DNA from: JASJBU01 sp965372385 | GTDB lineage: Bacteria; Pseudomonadota; Gammaproteobacteria; Chromatiales; Chromatiaceae | Direction of reading: 5' to 3' | NCBI GenBank assembly: GCA_965372385.1 | Contig: CBDVCD010000004.1 | Coordinates: 1-38,475, forward strand | Length of the DNA: 38,475 nt | Shown here: positions 17,483 through 24,453 of the stretch, in pieces | How positions within the stretch are numbered: the stretch's first letter is position 1 | Layout: each line of letters begins with the position of its first letter | The notes under the pieces: model-generated | Databases searched by the model: none | Told to the model about the DNA's origin: nothing | The model's input: only the letters and a program-made list of their open reading frames with translations | Made by a program: the position numbers and the translations under genes

Positions 17483-18888
17483 CAATAACCCTCATCTGAG
17501 TAGATATCCTGGATATAGTTTTCGAATTTGGTGTATTGACCCAGGAAGGTCAGACGGAAGGTACCGATAGGACCATTTCGCTGTTTGCCGATGATGATCT
17601 CCGCCGTGCCCTTGTCGGTGCTGTCCTCGTTGTAAACCTCATCCCGGTAGATGAAGACAATCAGGTCCGCATCCTGCTCGATGGCACCTGATTCACGCAG
17701 GTCGGACATGATCGGGCGCTTATTGGTACGCTGCTCCAGGCTGCGATTGAGTTGGGACAGGGCCATCACCGGCACATTCAACTCCTTGGCCAGGGCCTTG
17801 AGTGAACGGGATATGGCGGAGATCTCCGCGGTGCGGTTGTCGCCCACCCCCGGGGCCTGCATCAGCTGCAGATAATCGAGCACGATCAGGCCCAGATCCT
17901 TGTTTTCCCGTTTCAGGCGACGAGCCCGGGCACGCACCTCGGTGGGGCTCATGGCCGGCGTGTCATCGATAAATAACTGGGTCTCCGCCAGGATGCTGAC
18001 CGCCGACGATAGCCGCGGCCACTCGTCGTCCTCCAGCTTGCCGGTTCTCACCCGTAACTGATCGATACGCCCCAGGGAGGACATCATGCGCATCGCCAGG
18101 GCATCTCCCGGCATCTCCATACTGAATACCGCCACGCCCTTGCCTGACTTGATCGCCACATGTTCGGCAATATTCATGGCGAAGCTGGTCTTACCCATGG
18201 AGGGCCGGCCCGCCACGATGATCAGGTCAGCCGGTTGGAGTCCGGAGGTCATCTCGTCAAAATCGTTGAAACCGGTACTGAGGCCGGTCAGCGGCTCGTC
18301 CTGTTGAAACAGGGTCTCGATGCGGTCGACCGCCTTGGTGAGGAGTGACTTGATGGAGCTGAATCCGCCGCCACCCTTAGAACGCTGTTCGGCAATGGCG
18401 AAGACCTTGCTCTCCGCATGGTCCAGCAATTCCGCGGAATCGCGTCCCTGGGGGTGAAAGGCGCTGTCGGAGATTTGTGTGCCGACCGAGATCAGCTGGC
18501 GCATCACCGAGTACTCCCGCACTATGCCCGCATAGGATTTGATATTCGCCGCACTGGGGGTCTCTTCCACCAGGGTCACCAGATAGGGCAGGCCACCCGC
18601 CTCATCGAGATCGCCATTACGTTCGAGGGTCTCCGCCAGGGTCACCACGTCGAAGGGCTGGGTCTGTTCAGCCAGGGCCGCAATGGCACCGAAGATCAGA
18701 CGATGCTCCTTGCGATAGAAATCGTCCTTCACCAGCATGTCGGCGACCTGATCCCAGGTAACATTGTCGAGCATCAAACCGCCCAGCACTGACTGCTCGC
18801 CCTGAATGGAGTGAGGTGGCACCCTCAAGGACTCGGTATCGAGTTCAGGGTAGGAAGGAATCTCTTCTGGATAGGCCGGCTCAGACAT
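17482..18888 (-). CDS. dnaB: replicative DNA helicase DnaB
   Basis: The hexameric 5'-3' helicase at the replication fork. From ATG 18888 it has 468 residues: an N-terminal DnaG-binding domain (from PHSIQGEQSVLGGLML), a linker, and a RecA-fold C-terminal domain with Walker A AGRPSMGKTS, Walker B LIVLDYLQLM and the arginine-finger region (KRENKDLGLI to RSLKALAKEL). There is no intein. A TTG four codons earlier is in frame. The upstream gap to rplI is about 330 bp and holds a 62-bp palindromic element, so dnaB may have its own promoter or depend on readthrough. Confidence 0.97.
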   Translation of the reverse strand: MSEPAYPEEIPSYPELDTESLRVPPHSIQGEQSVLGGLMLDNVTWDQVADMLVKDDFYRKEHRLIFGAIAALAEQTQPFDVVTLAETLERNGDLDEAGGLPYLVTLVEETPSAANIKSYAGIVREYSVMRQLISVGTQISDSAFHPQGRDSAELLDHAESKVFAIAEQRSKGGGGFSSIKSLLTKAVDRIETLFQQDEPLTGLSTGFNDFDEMTSGLQPADLIIVAGRPSMGKTSFAMNIAEHVAIKSGKGVAVFSMEMPGDALAMRMMSSLGRIDQLRVRTGKLEDDEWPRLSSAVSILAETQLFIDDTPAMSPTEVRARARRLKRENKDLGLIVLDYLQLMQAPGVGDNRTAEISAISRSLKALAKELNVPVMALSQLNRSLEQRTNKRPIMSDLRESGAIEQDADLIVFIYRDEVYNEDSTDKGTAEIIIGKQRNGPIGTFRLTFLGQYTKFENYIQDIYSDEGY

Positions 18889-18950
18889 GGAAGATAGCAA
18901 TCAATGGAATCAATAAAAAATATCCCAGCTCGAAGGGCTGTCGTAGGTCC

Positions 18951-19012
18951 AGTGTGGTGTAACGTATAAAATGTATATATCAGCGTGCATACTTTATACG
19001 TTACACCACACT
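18951..19012. repeat. 62-bp palindromic element (compact MITE-like)
   Basis: AGTGTGGTGTAACGTATAAA (18951-18970) is perfectly repeated in inverse orientation at 18993-19012, around a 22-bp AT-rich centre. The left 37 bp recur with two differences at 38273-38309. It lies between rplI and dnaB. There is no coding capacity, so it would be non-autonomous. The rest of the 18889-19216 gap holds no gene I can support. Confidence 0.85.
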
Positions 19013-19160
19013 AGGATACGGTAAGCGAGAGGCAGAAAAAAGCGCACATTAACACGCTTTTCACTGCTCGAATGATATCGGAGTCTCAGGGCCCAGCAGA
19101 AAATCAGGCGGAGAGGGACAGCTGATCAGACAGAATCTGACGGGAACCTAGCATTGCCAA

Positions 19161-19192
19161 TACCCCGGCAGGCGCAGTGGCCAGCCGGGGTA
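19161..19192 (-). terminator. GC-rich hairpin after rplI
   Basis: A perfect 9-bp stem, TACCCCGGC (19161-19169) with GCCGGGGTA (19184-19192), and a 14-nt loop lies about 25 nt after the rplI stop. No U-run follows, so it may be a weak terminator or a stability or processing element rather than a full terminator. Confidence 0.5.
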
Positions 19193-19216
19193 AGCAGCAT
19201 CTCAGTCGAGTGTGGC

Positions 19217-19666
19217 TTATTCTTCCGGAACGATGGTCAGCTTGAGAGTGGCATTTACATCACTGTGTAGACGCACATCTACTTCATACTCCCCAGCGAT
19301 GCGAAAAGCACCATGCGGTAGCAGCACCTCTTTTTTGGCCAACTCATAGCCTGCGTCCGTAACCGTCTTGGCAATATCAGCGGTACCGACAGAGCCGAAC
19401 AGTCGACCCTCATCACCTGCTTTACAGCTGATGGAGATAACCATTCCATCCAATGCCTCCTTGCGACGTTCGGCAGCCGCCTGCTTGTCGGCTGCCGCCT
19501 TTTCCAATTCCGCACGACGGGCCTCAAAGGCCTTGAGATTGTCGGCGGTCGCCGGCACGGCGCGCCCGGAAGGGATAAGGAAATTGCGGCCATATCCGCT
19601 CTTTACGTTTACATTGTCACCCAGATTACCCAGGTTATCGACTTTTTGTAGCAGAATAATATCCAT
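19217..19666 (-). CDS. rplI: 50S ribosomal protein L9
   Basis: 149 residues from ATG 19666, the same length as the Escherichia coli protein. L9 binds 23S rRNA at the base of the L1 stalk. The N-terminal domain (MDIILLQKVDNLGNLGD, then the Gly-rich GYGRNFLIPSG), the long connecting helix (ARRAELEKAAADKQAAAERR) and the C-terminal domain are all present. An in-frame GTG three codons earlier is less likely, because AGGGG lies 8 nt before the ATG. It is the fourth gene after rpsF, rpsR and the DUF2232 gene. Confidence 0.97.
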   Translation of the reverse strand: MDIILLQKVDNLGNLGDNVNVKSGYGRNFLIPSGRAVPATADNLKAFEARRAELEKAAADKQAAAERRKEALDGMVISISCKAGDEGRLFGSVGTADIAKTVTDAGYELAKKEVLLPHGAFRIAGEYEVDVRLHSDVNATLKLTIVPEE

Positions 19667-19699
19667 TCGTATCACCCCTGAAAGGTTAAATAGCGTTCT

Positions 19700-20635
19700 T
19701 CAACCAGGCGAACGGCTTCGCTCAAACCGGGTTCGAAAATCAATCCAAATATCCAGCAGGCCCACAGTGGCAAGCACCATCAAGGCCTGTGGCAGTAAAA
19801 TAATCAGCAACAGGTACAATCCAATCAACCAGGGGCGTCCGGAGCCAATTTTACCCAGGATGCCGTGGACTACGGCCAACCCCTGCAGAAACAAGATGGC
19901 AAACAGCAGGGTTACCAGGTACCTGACTATTTCCGGAATCTCCTGAAACGGCAACAGCAGAATGACCAGCCCAGGCAGCCCTATCAGACCCAACAGCCTA
20001 TGTAGCCGAAACTGATGGAATTCAATTCTGAATCCCCCCGGGTTATAGAGCAGCGCTTGCCACCAGCGGGCCAATAGCAGACTGAACACCAGTTGCAGGA
20101 AGACACCGGCGGCCAAGATGCCGCCCATCCACCCAGCCATTTGCTGCAAGACCGCTTCATTATTGGCCTGATCCAATACGCCAGCCTTCTCGAACTGCTC
20201 CATCAGCAGTTGCAGTTGGGTCTGCCAGTACTCCGCCGGACTCCCCAGTAACAGATACTGAGCAAGGATGATCAGCAGTCCGAAACCGAGTGCCAGCTGG
20301 ATTGCCTGGCCCAGGGAGCGGCTGCTTCTCAGGAACAGCCCCAGCAGCAACACCGGTAACCACTGGAGCATCAGGAAACCCAAAGCAAGCAGCGGGCTGC
20401 CTATGCCCGTGGGTGTTAACCAGTCGTAACCGACTAAAAACAACCCACATGCCAGGGTGGCGAGCAGGCTGATGGTGAAGCCCGATCGCGCTCCTTGGCG
20501 CAGGGTCACCAACCCCACGCTTGCCGCACTGAGCATGCCGAACAGCGGAAGCACCAGTGAGAGCAAAGCCAATATGCTGGCCACCATCACCGCCTGTGAT
20601 GGCCCCCGCATCACAAAGGATGCCAAGCCCTTCAT
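19700..20635 (-). CDS. DUF2232 (YybS-like) membrane protein
   Basis: A 311-residue integral membrane protein with about eight hydrophobic segments, for example residues 13-37, 48-70, 85-107, 112-135, 170-195, 215-232, 238-258 and 270-295. Position between rpsR and rplI is characteristic of DUF2232 proteins in many proteobacteria. Function is unknown; the fold resembles small-molecule transporter components. It contains no charged catalytic motif I can point to. It is spaced about 30 bp from rpsR and about 35 bp from rplI, so it belongs to the ribosomal protein operon. Confidence 0.8.
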   Translation of the reverse strand: MKGLASFVMRGPSQAVMVASILALLSLVLPLFGMLSAASVGLVTLRQGARSGFTISLLATLACGLFLVGYDWLTPTGIGSPLLALGFLMLQWLPVLLLGLFLRSSRSLGQAIQLALGFGLLIILAQYLLLGSPAEYWQTQLQLLMEQFEKAGVLDQANNEAVLQQMAGWMGGILAAGVFLQLVFSLLLARWWQALLYNPGGFRIEFHQFRLHRLLGLIGLPGLVILLLPFQEIPEIVRYLVTLLFAILFLQGLAVVHGILGKIGSGRPWLIGLYLLLIILLPQALMVLATVGLLDIWIDFRTRFERSRSPG

Positions 20636-20665
20636 GCCAAATTCCGCTTGGTCTGTTGATCTACC

Positions 20666-20890
20666 TCAGTGTTGATCGGTATAGGGCAACAGCGCCACGT
20701 AACGGGCCCGCTTGATGGCGGTGGCCAGCTGGCGCTGATACTTGGGCTTGGTGCCGGTAATCCGGCTGGGCACAATCTTGCCGCTCTCGCTGACATAGGC
20801 CTTCAACAGGTTGAGGTCCTTGTAATCGATATCGGTGATGCCCTCCGCGGTAAAGCGGCAAAATTTCTTACGTCGAAAAAAACGTGCCAT
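20666..20890 (-). CDS. rpsR: 30S ribosomal protein S18
   Basis: A 74-residue basic protein that binds S6 and 16S rRNA in the platform. It has the standard start MARFFRRKKFCRF and the core DYKDLNLLKAYVSESGKI, then PSRITGTKPKYQRQLA. A single cysteine is present (residue 11), so any zinc-ribbon variant is excluded. AGAGGA upstream supports the start. It follows rpsF by 32 bp; priB, found between these genes in enterics, is absent. Confidence 0.97.
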   Translation of the reverse strand: MARFFRRKKFCRFTAEGITDIDYKDLNLLKAYVSESGKIVPSRITGTKPKYQRQLATAIKRARYVALLPYTDQH

Positions 20891-20922
20891 GGTCTATTCC
20901 TCTTTAAATTTAACCCAGTCAA

Positions 20923-21324
20923 TCACTCATCAGGAGTCACTACTTCTGACTTTTTATCCTCAGTATCACTCTCACTGGATTCGACTACTGGGGCCGCATC
21001 GCCCTCCTGGGTCTTAGCCAGGTGGGAAGCCTCGGTGATTGCCTCTTTACGCAGGATGACCAAGTTACGGATGACTGCATCGTTGAAACGGAAAGCGCTC
21101 TCCAATTCGGACAGGGCCTCACCATCGCACTCGATGTTCATCAATACATAGTGTGCCTTGTGGATCTTGTTGATGGGATAGGCCAACTGGCGGCGACCCC
21201 AGTCCTCCAGACGATGGATCTGTCCACCTTTGGATTCGATGCCCGAGCGATAACGCTCGATCATAGCGGGTACCTGTTCACTCTGGTCCGGATGGACCAG
21301 GAACACAACTTCATAGTGCCTCAT
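20923..21324 (-). CDS. rpsF: 30S ribosomal protein S6
   Basis: 133 residues. The S6 fold (residues 1-95) begins MRHYEVVFLVHPDQSEQVP and contains GRRQLAYPINKIHKAHYVL and the RNLVILRKE strand. After it comes an unusually long acidic tail of about 35 residues (ESSESDTEDKKSEVVTPDE). In Escherichia coli the S6 C-terminus is the site of glutamate addition by RimK. AAGGAG lies 7 nt upstream. It is first in its operon, behind a consensus promoter and a leader with two hairpins. Confidence 0.96.
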   Translation of the reverse strand: MRHYEVVFLVHPDQSEQVPAMIERYRSGIESKGGQIHRLEDWGRRQLAYPINKIHKAHYVLMNIECDGEALSELESAFRFNDAVIRNLVILRKEAITEASHLAKTQEGDAAPVVESSESDTEDKKSEVVTPDE

Positions 21325-21339
21325 TGTATCTCCTTTCGG

Positions 21340-21399
21340 ATTAGGTAGCCTTCTGCTTCAGCAGTAAAGCAAGGAGTGATGCCCGATTACCGGGCATCG
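21340..21399 (-). promoter_or_regulatory. structured leader of rpsF
   Basis: In the transcript, GATGCCCG-GTAAT-CGGGCATC makes a perfect 8-bp hairpin (21379-21399). A second stem follows, CCTTGCTT against AAGC..AAGG, around 21350-21377. In many bacteria the rpsF leader binds the S6:S18 complex and represses the operon, so this is a candidate site; I cannot match the published consensus by eye. Confidence 0.45.
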
Positions 21400-21410
21400 G
21401 AAAGCGGCGA

Positions 21411-21439
21411 ATTCTACACATTCCTTGTACTTTCCGCAA
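21411..21439 (-). promoter_or_regulatory. sigma-70 promoter of the rpsF operon
   Basis: The minus strand reads TTGCGG (21439-21434), a 17-nt spacer and TAGAAT (21416-21411). The predicted transcript start is about 21404, giving a leader of about 80 nt. The spacing is optimal and both boxes are close to consensus. Confidence 0.8.
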
Positions 21440-21567
21440 CTTATCTTTATCGTGGAAACTGGGCCGACAGCCTTTTCCAGTACCTGGCAGGAGTAACCCC
21501 AACCCTGGACTACCTCCGTCTTCAGGTTGCCGATCATTATTGACCTTGAATTCAGCTGGAGTGGGAT

Positions 21568-22584
21568 ATGCAGAATAGTTATAAGGAACACACCACCCTC
21601 ATCAGTGTGGCCGCCCTGCTCGCTGATGCCATTGAACACTATGGTCTGGATTACCGTCCAATCGTCAGGGAGGCTGGCATCGATCCTGATATGTATTATG
21701 GCCCGAATGAGCGACTTCCCGTCAACAAGCTGCAGAAAATCTGGCGTTTGGCGGTTGAACGTACAGGAGACCCATGCTTTGGCCTAACATACGCCCGCTA
21801 CATTCAGCCCGCCTCCCTGCATGGAATGGGGCTTGCCTGGGTGGCGAGTGATACGCTAAAAGATGGATTGAAACGTCTCGTCAGATATCAAAGAGTTGTT
21901 TCAACGGCTCTCGATATCCATCTGGAAGAGGAGAACGATAGATACCATCTTATCTTTCGCTTTACCGCTTACACTGCTCAACCGGTACCCGCCTCAATAG
22001 AAGCAATGCTGGCATCTTTTTTCAGGATGTGCCGAATAACCGCCGGACCCGATATCCGACCCGTGGATGTCATATTCAGCCATGACAATCCGGGATGTGC
22101 TAAGCGTCTCAAGCAGTTCTTTGATACACAGGTAAGGTTTTGTGCAAAGGACAATCGCATCGTCTTCGACAAGAGAGTCCTTGAGTCACCGTTATCAAGT
22201 GCTCATCCGGAACTGGCCAGGGTAAACGACATGATGGTCATGGACTACCTTAAACATTTCGACAAGAAAGGTATTGCAACTCAGGTAAGGGCGCAAATTA
22301 TTGAGCATCTTCCTAACGGCACACCCACTCAGGAAACAATTGCTCAACTGTTAAATCTGAGCCTGAGAAACCTGCAACGAAAGCTCCAATCGGAGGGAAC
22401 CAGTTTCAAGGAGCTCATCGATGAAACACGCAAAGAGTTGGCCATCCAATACCTGAAAGGCTCTGATCGTCCAGTGATTGAGATAGGATTTTTACTTGGA
22501 TTCTCGGAGAGCAGTAACTTCTCTCGGGCTTTCCGCCGTTGGACGGGTGTCTCACCCCAGCACTATAGGCAGACATTTCACTAG
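21568..22584 (+). CDS. AraC-family transcriptional regulator
   Basis: 338 residues. Residues about 1-220 are the ligand-sensing type of arabinose-binding-domain regulators of the OruR/ArgR-like group (ISVAALLADAIEHYGLDY at the start, then a region with HGMGLAWVASDTL). The C-terminal double helix-turn-helix (about 235-335) is intact: TIAQLLNLSLRNLQRKLQ and the second helix with IGFLLGFSESSNFSRAFRRW, ending in the usual TGVSPQHYR. TGGAG lies 6 nt before the ATG. It runs opposite to the ribosomal operon and precedes an lpxC-like gene about 390 bp downstream, whose upstream region has an AraC-type repeat, so that gene is the likely target. By eye it is more AT-rich than its neighbours. Confidence 0.92.
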   Translation: MQNSYKEHTTLISVAALLADAIEHYGLDYRPIVREAGIDPDMYYGPNERLPVNKLQKIWRLAVERTGDPCFGLTYARYIQPASLHGMGLAWVASDTLKDGLKRLVRYQRVVSTALDIHLEEENDRYHLIFRFTAYTAQPVPASIEAMLASFFRMCRITAGPDIRPVDVIFSHDNPGCAKRLKQFFDTQVRFCAKDNRIVFDKRVLESPLSSAHPELARVNDMMVMDYLKHFDKKGIATQVRAQIIEHLPNGTPTQETIAQLLNLSLRNLQRKLQSEGTSFKELIDETRKELAIQYLKGSDRPVIEIGFLLGFSESSNFSRAFRRWTGVSPQHYRQTFH

Positions 22585-22615
22585 TGCTCCGTCAAGGTTG
22601 TATTGATGGAGTACT
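22582..22615 (+). repeat. stop-codon-linked palindrome, copy 2
   Basis: Begins with the TAG stop of the AraC gene. TAGTGCTCCGTCAA and TTGATGGAGTACT form an imperfect hairpin whose mismatches are all G-T, so it folds well as RNA (about a 13-bp stem). Bases 22593-22615 match the copy at 511-533 except for one base. It may act as the AraC terminator, though it lacks a U-run. Confidence 0.65.
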
Positions 22616-22639
22616 CGGCTTGCGGTTACCACCATTCTG

Positions 22640-22819
22640 TTAACTCAAGTTTCGGAGTTCAAACACTCCAATGCGATATCTAGCGGAGAGGGGGATAGCA
22701 TATTGAGACCGTCTGCGGCCATGGAGGGCCGCAGCCGAGCGTACAAGGATGTATTAACAGCGTGTCTCAAAATGCTACCCCCTCTCCGTGCTCCGTTTGA
22801 ACTCCGAAACTTGAGTGTT
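22640..22819. repeat. 180-bp nested palindrome, family A copy 1
   Basis: The outer arms ACTCAAGTTTCGGAGTTC... (22643-22664, 22 bp) are perfectly repeated in inverse at 22795-22816. Inner arms (22685-22709 and 22764-22787) match at most positions. The centre (about 22705-22768) carries a tip hairpin, CTGCGGCC...GGGCCGCAG, and on the minus strand ACACGCTGTTAATACATCC, which recurs in the element at 32462-32633. Confidence 0.85.
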
Positions 22820-22881
22820 AAGCTACAAATTTCCGCTGTATCTATAGAGCGCCCATATACCCATCACGGATAGGTATAACG

Positions 22882-22918
22882 ATTGGCACAATGAGATAGC
22901 ACATTGGCATATTCTGAT
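22882..22918 (+). promoter_or_regulatory. AraC-type direct-repeat operator
   Basis: ATTGGCA occurs at 22882-22888 and again at 22903-22909, exactly 21 bp apart. The similarity extends as ATTGGCA-N-A-N-T-NN-GAT (12 of 16 positions), ending at 22918 directly against a -35-like box. Two direct half-sites on the same helix face next to -35 is the geometry used by AraC-family activators. Confidence 0.6.
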
Positions 22919-22947
22919 CAGACATCTGTGTACCCACTCCCTATTCT
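22919..22947 (+). promoter_or_regulatory. activator-dependent promoter of lpxC-like gene
   Basis: CAGACA (22919-22924), a 17-nt spacer and TATTCT (22942-22947) match four of six consensus bases each, a weak promoter that would suit positive control. The transcript would start near 22954 with a leader of about 20 nt containing AAGGAGG. Confidence 0.5.
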
Positions 22948-22973
22948 GTCTACATCGAATAAGGAGGACACAG

Positions 22974-23957
22974 ATGAACCGTATTCAATCAGTTTACCAA
23001 CGCACTATCCGAAGGTCCGTTTCCTTCGTCGGTATCGGTTTGCACACTGGCGTAAAAACCACTATGACACTCAGACCGAGCCTTGACTCGACGGGTATCT
23101 ATTTCCAGCGTACCGATGTGAAACCAGGCACCGGGCTTATCGCGGCACGCTGGTACAACATAACCGATACGACACTCTCAACCATCATTGGCAACAATCA
23201 TGGAGTGACTGTTGCCACCGTCGAACATTTGATGGCCGCACTTCTCGGTTGTGGGATTGACAATGTGCTCATTGATATCGATGGTCCAGAGGTTCCTATC
23301 ATGGATGGCAGTGCAGAACCATTTACCACCACAATCGAACAATATGGAACGCAGTCAAACTCTGTACCTCGCAAGGCCATCTGGATCCAGCAACCGATGG
23401 AGGTGCGAGATGCAGACAAGTATGCGCTTCTTCTGCCATATCCCACGCAACACATTACCCTATCGATTGACTTTCCAGGCACAGCGATAGGAGCACAGAC
23501 CTATTCGGTCGAACTCGTCAATGAGGCTTTTCTTAAGCATATTGCCCGCGCCAGGACATTCGGATTCACCAATCAGATCAAACAGCTACAGGATAGAGGA
23601 TTAGCGCGTGGAGGTTCATTGAAAAATGCAATTCTTGTTGATGGGGACCGCATCGTTAACAGCGAGGGGTTGCGTTTCACTGATGAATTTGTCAGGCACA
23701 AGGTATTGGACGCATTTGGCGATCTCTCACTGGCGGGAGTTCCCATCATTGGACACTACTATGCCTACAAGGCGGGACATGAATTAAATCAAAGACTCAT
23801 TAAAAAGATGTTTTCCTCGCATGCTGCCTGGTCGTATATCCCTGTTGGCGAGTATAACCAGATGATGGGGATATCACTTGATAGCAATGACCAGCTAAAC
23901 AGCGAACCACAGGATTCATGGGAAACTAAACCTATAGCGCTTAAGAGAAATCAATAG
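22974..23957 (+). CDS. lpxC: LpxC-type UDP-3-O-acyl-GlcNAc deacetylase, likely paralog
   Basis: The zinc amidase of the committed step of lipid A synthesis, cytoplasmic, 327 residues (Escherichia coli 305). The N-terminus is family-typical (QRTIRRSVSFVGIGLHTGVK). Active-site residues are all present: Glu84-His85 in TVEHLMAAL, His242 and Asp246 in HKVLDAFGDL, and His269 in KAGHELN. IPIMDGSAEPF and ARARTFGF are also kept. There is a C-terminal extension of about 20 residues. A strong AAGGAGG stands 6 nt before the ATG. The housekeeping lpxC normally lies next to ftsZ; this copy stands with an AraC regulator and a small unknown gene inside a block that is AT-rich by eye. It is therefore probably a second, regulated copy, but whether another lpxC exists elsewhere cannot be seen here. 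Confidence 0.9.
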   Translation: MNRIQSVYQRTIRRSVSFVGIGLHTGVKTTMTLRPSLDSTGIYFQRTDVKPGTGLIAARWYNITDTTLSTIIGNNHGVTVATVEHLMAALLGCGIDNVLIDIDGPEVPIMDGSAEPFTTTIEQYGTQSNSVPRKAIWIQQPMEVRDADKYALLLPYPTQHITLSIDFPGTAIGAQTYSVELVNEAFLKHIARARTFGFTNQIKQLQDRGLARGGSLKNAILVDGDRIVNSEGLRFTDEFVRHKVLDAFGDLSLAGVPIIGHYYAYKAGHELNQRLIKKMFSSHAAWSYIPVGEYNQMMGISLDSNDQLNSEPQDSWETKPIALKRNQ

Positions 23958-23985
23958 TGGATAACTTTAAATGAAGGGAATGAGG

Positions 23986-24156
23986 ATGCAAATCGATCAG
24001 AGATATGAGGAATTGGCAATAGAGGTTGCCGCCTCAATAAAATTATTCACACGACTCACCGAATATGGCTGCATCAGTCCGGAGGCGATTGAGGTGGTAC
24101 ACAATGCAACCAAAGACTTTTCCAGACAGATGCTCAAGGAATCAGCGGATCATTAG
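23986..24156 (+). CDS. small helical protein, unknown
   Basis: 56 residues from ATG 23986, or 61 from ATG 23971. AGGGA about 7 nt before 23986 favours the shorter form. It is predicted all-helical and acidic with a single Cys (TEYGCISPEAIE), with no signal peptide or membrane segment. It starts about 29 bp after the lpxC-like gene and is probably co-transcribed; it could be a small partner or regulator, but that is a guess from position. Its TAG stop is inside the first bases of a 238-bp palindrome. I do not recognise the family. Confidence 0.6.
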   Translation: MQIDQRYEELAIEVAASIKLFTRLTEYGCISPEAIEVVHNATKDFSRQMLKESADH

Positions 24157-24390
24157 GGCTGCGGAAAAAATGATTTGTCCGAAGATTACGTTCATATTTA
24201 GGTGAGATTTGGGCGATTTGATTGAGCAAATCCGCAAGACATCGCTGCCGGCATCCTGCCTCTCGCGACACTGGCACCTCCATGTGCGGCGTAGCTGGAC
24301 TAATTTGAGGAATTTGCGATTGAAAATCGTCCAAAGGTTGCCCGAAGAGGGGCGTAAGATAGGACAAATCTTTTTTTCCGTGGCCCTTAG
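24153..24390. repeat. 238-bp palindromic element, family B complete copy
   Basis: The tips TTAGGGCTGCGGAAAAAATG (24153 onward) and, inverted, TAAGGGCCACGGAAAAAAAG (24389 backward) match at 24 of 28 positions. Partial complementarity continues inward (GATTTGGGCGATTT with CCTTTGGACGATTT, GCAAATCC with GCAAATTCC) for about 80 bp per side, around a GC-rich centre. There is no open frame of note. Single tips occur at 14997-15018 and 33537-33560. The rest of the gap up to 24453 holds nothing recognisable. Confidence 0.8.
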
Positions 24391-24453
24391 ACGGCTCGAG
24401 CAAGCATCAATCAGGCTTGGCTGAGCAGACGGCTCCGCCAGAAGTGCCGTGGA

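Noticed and set aside
16408..17488. Long frames on the plus strand opposite alr and radA (also opposite sps, rnr and FliF)
   Set aside because: Shadows of well-identified genes; they lack ribosome binding sites and family features.
22885..22900. TTGGCAC followed by GC, resembling a sigma-54 promoter before the lpxC-like gene
   Set aside because: GG and GC are 12 nt apart, not the required 10; the same bases are better explained as an AraC half-site.
22904..23086. Short plus-strand frame overlapping the lpxC-like start
   Set aside because: Out of frame with lpxC, no ribosome binding site, and it covers the promoter and operator region.
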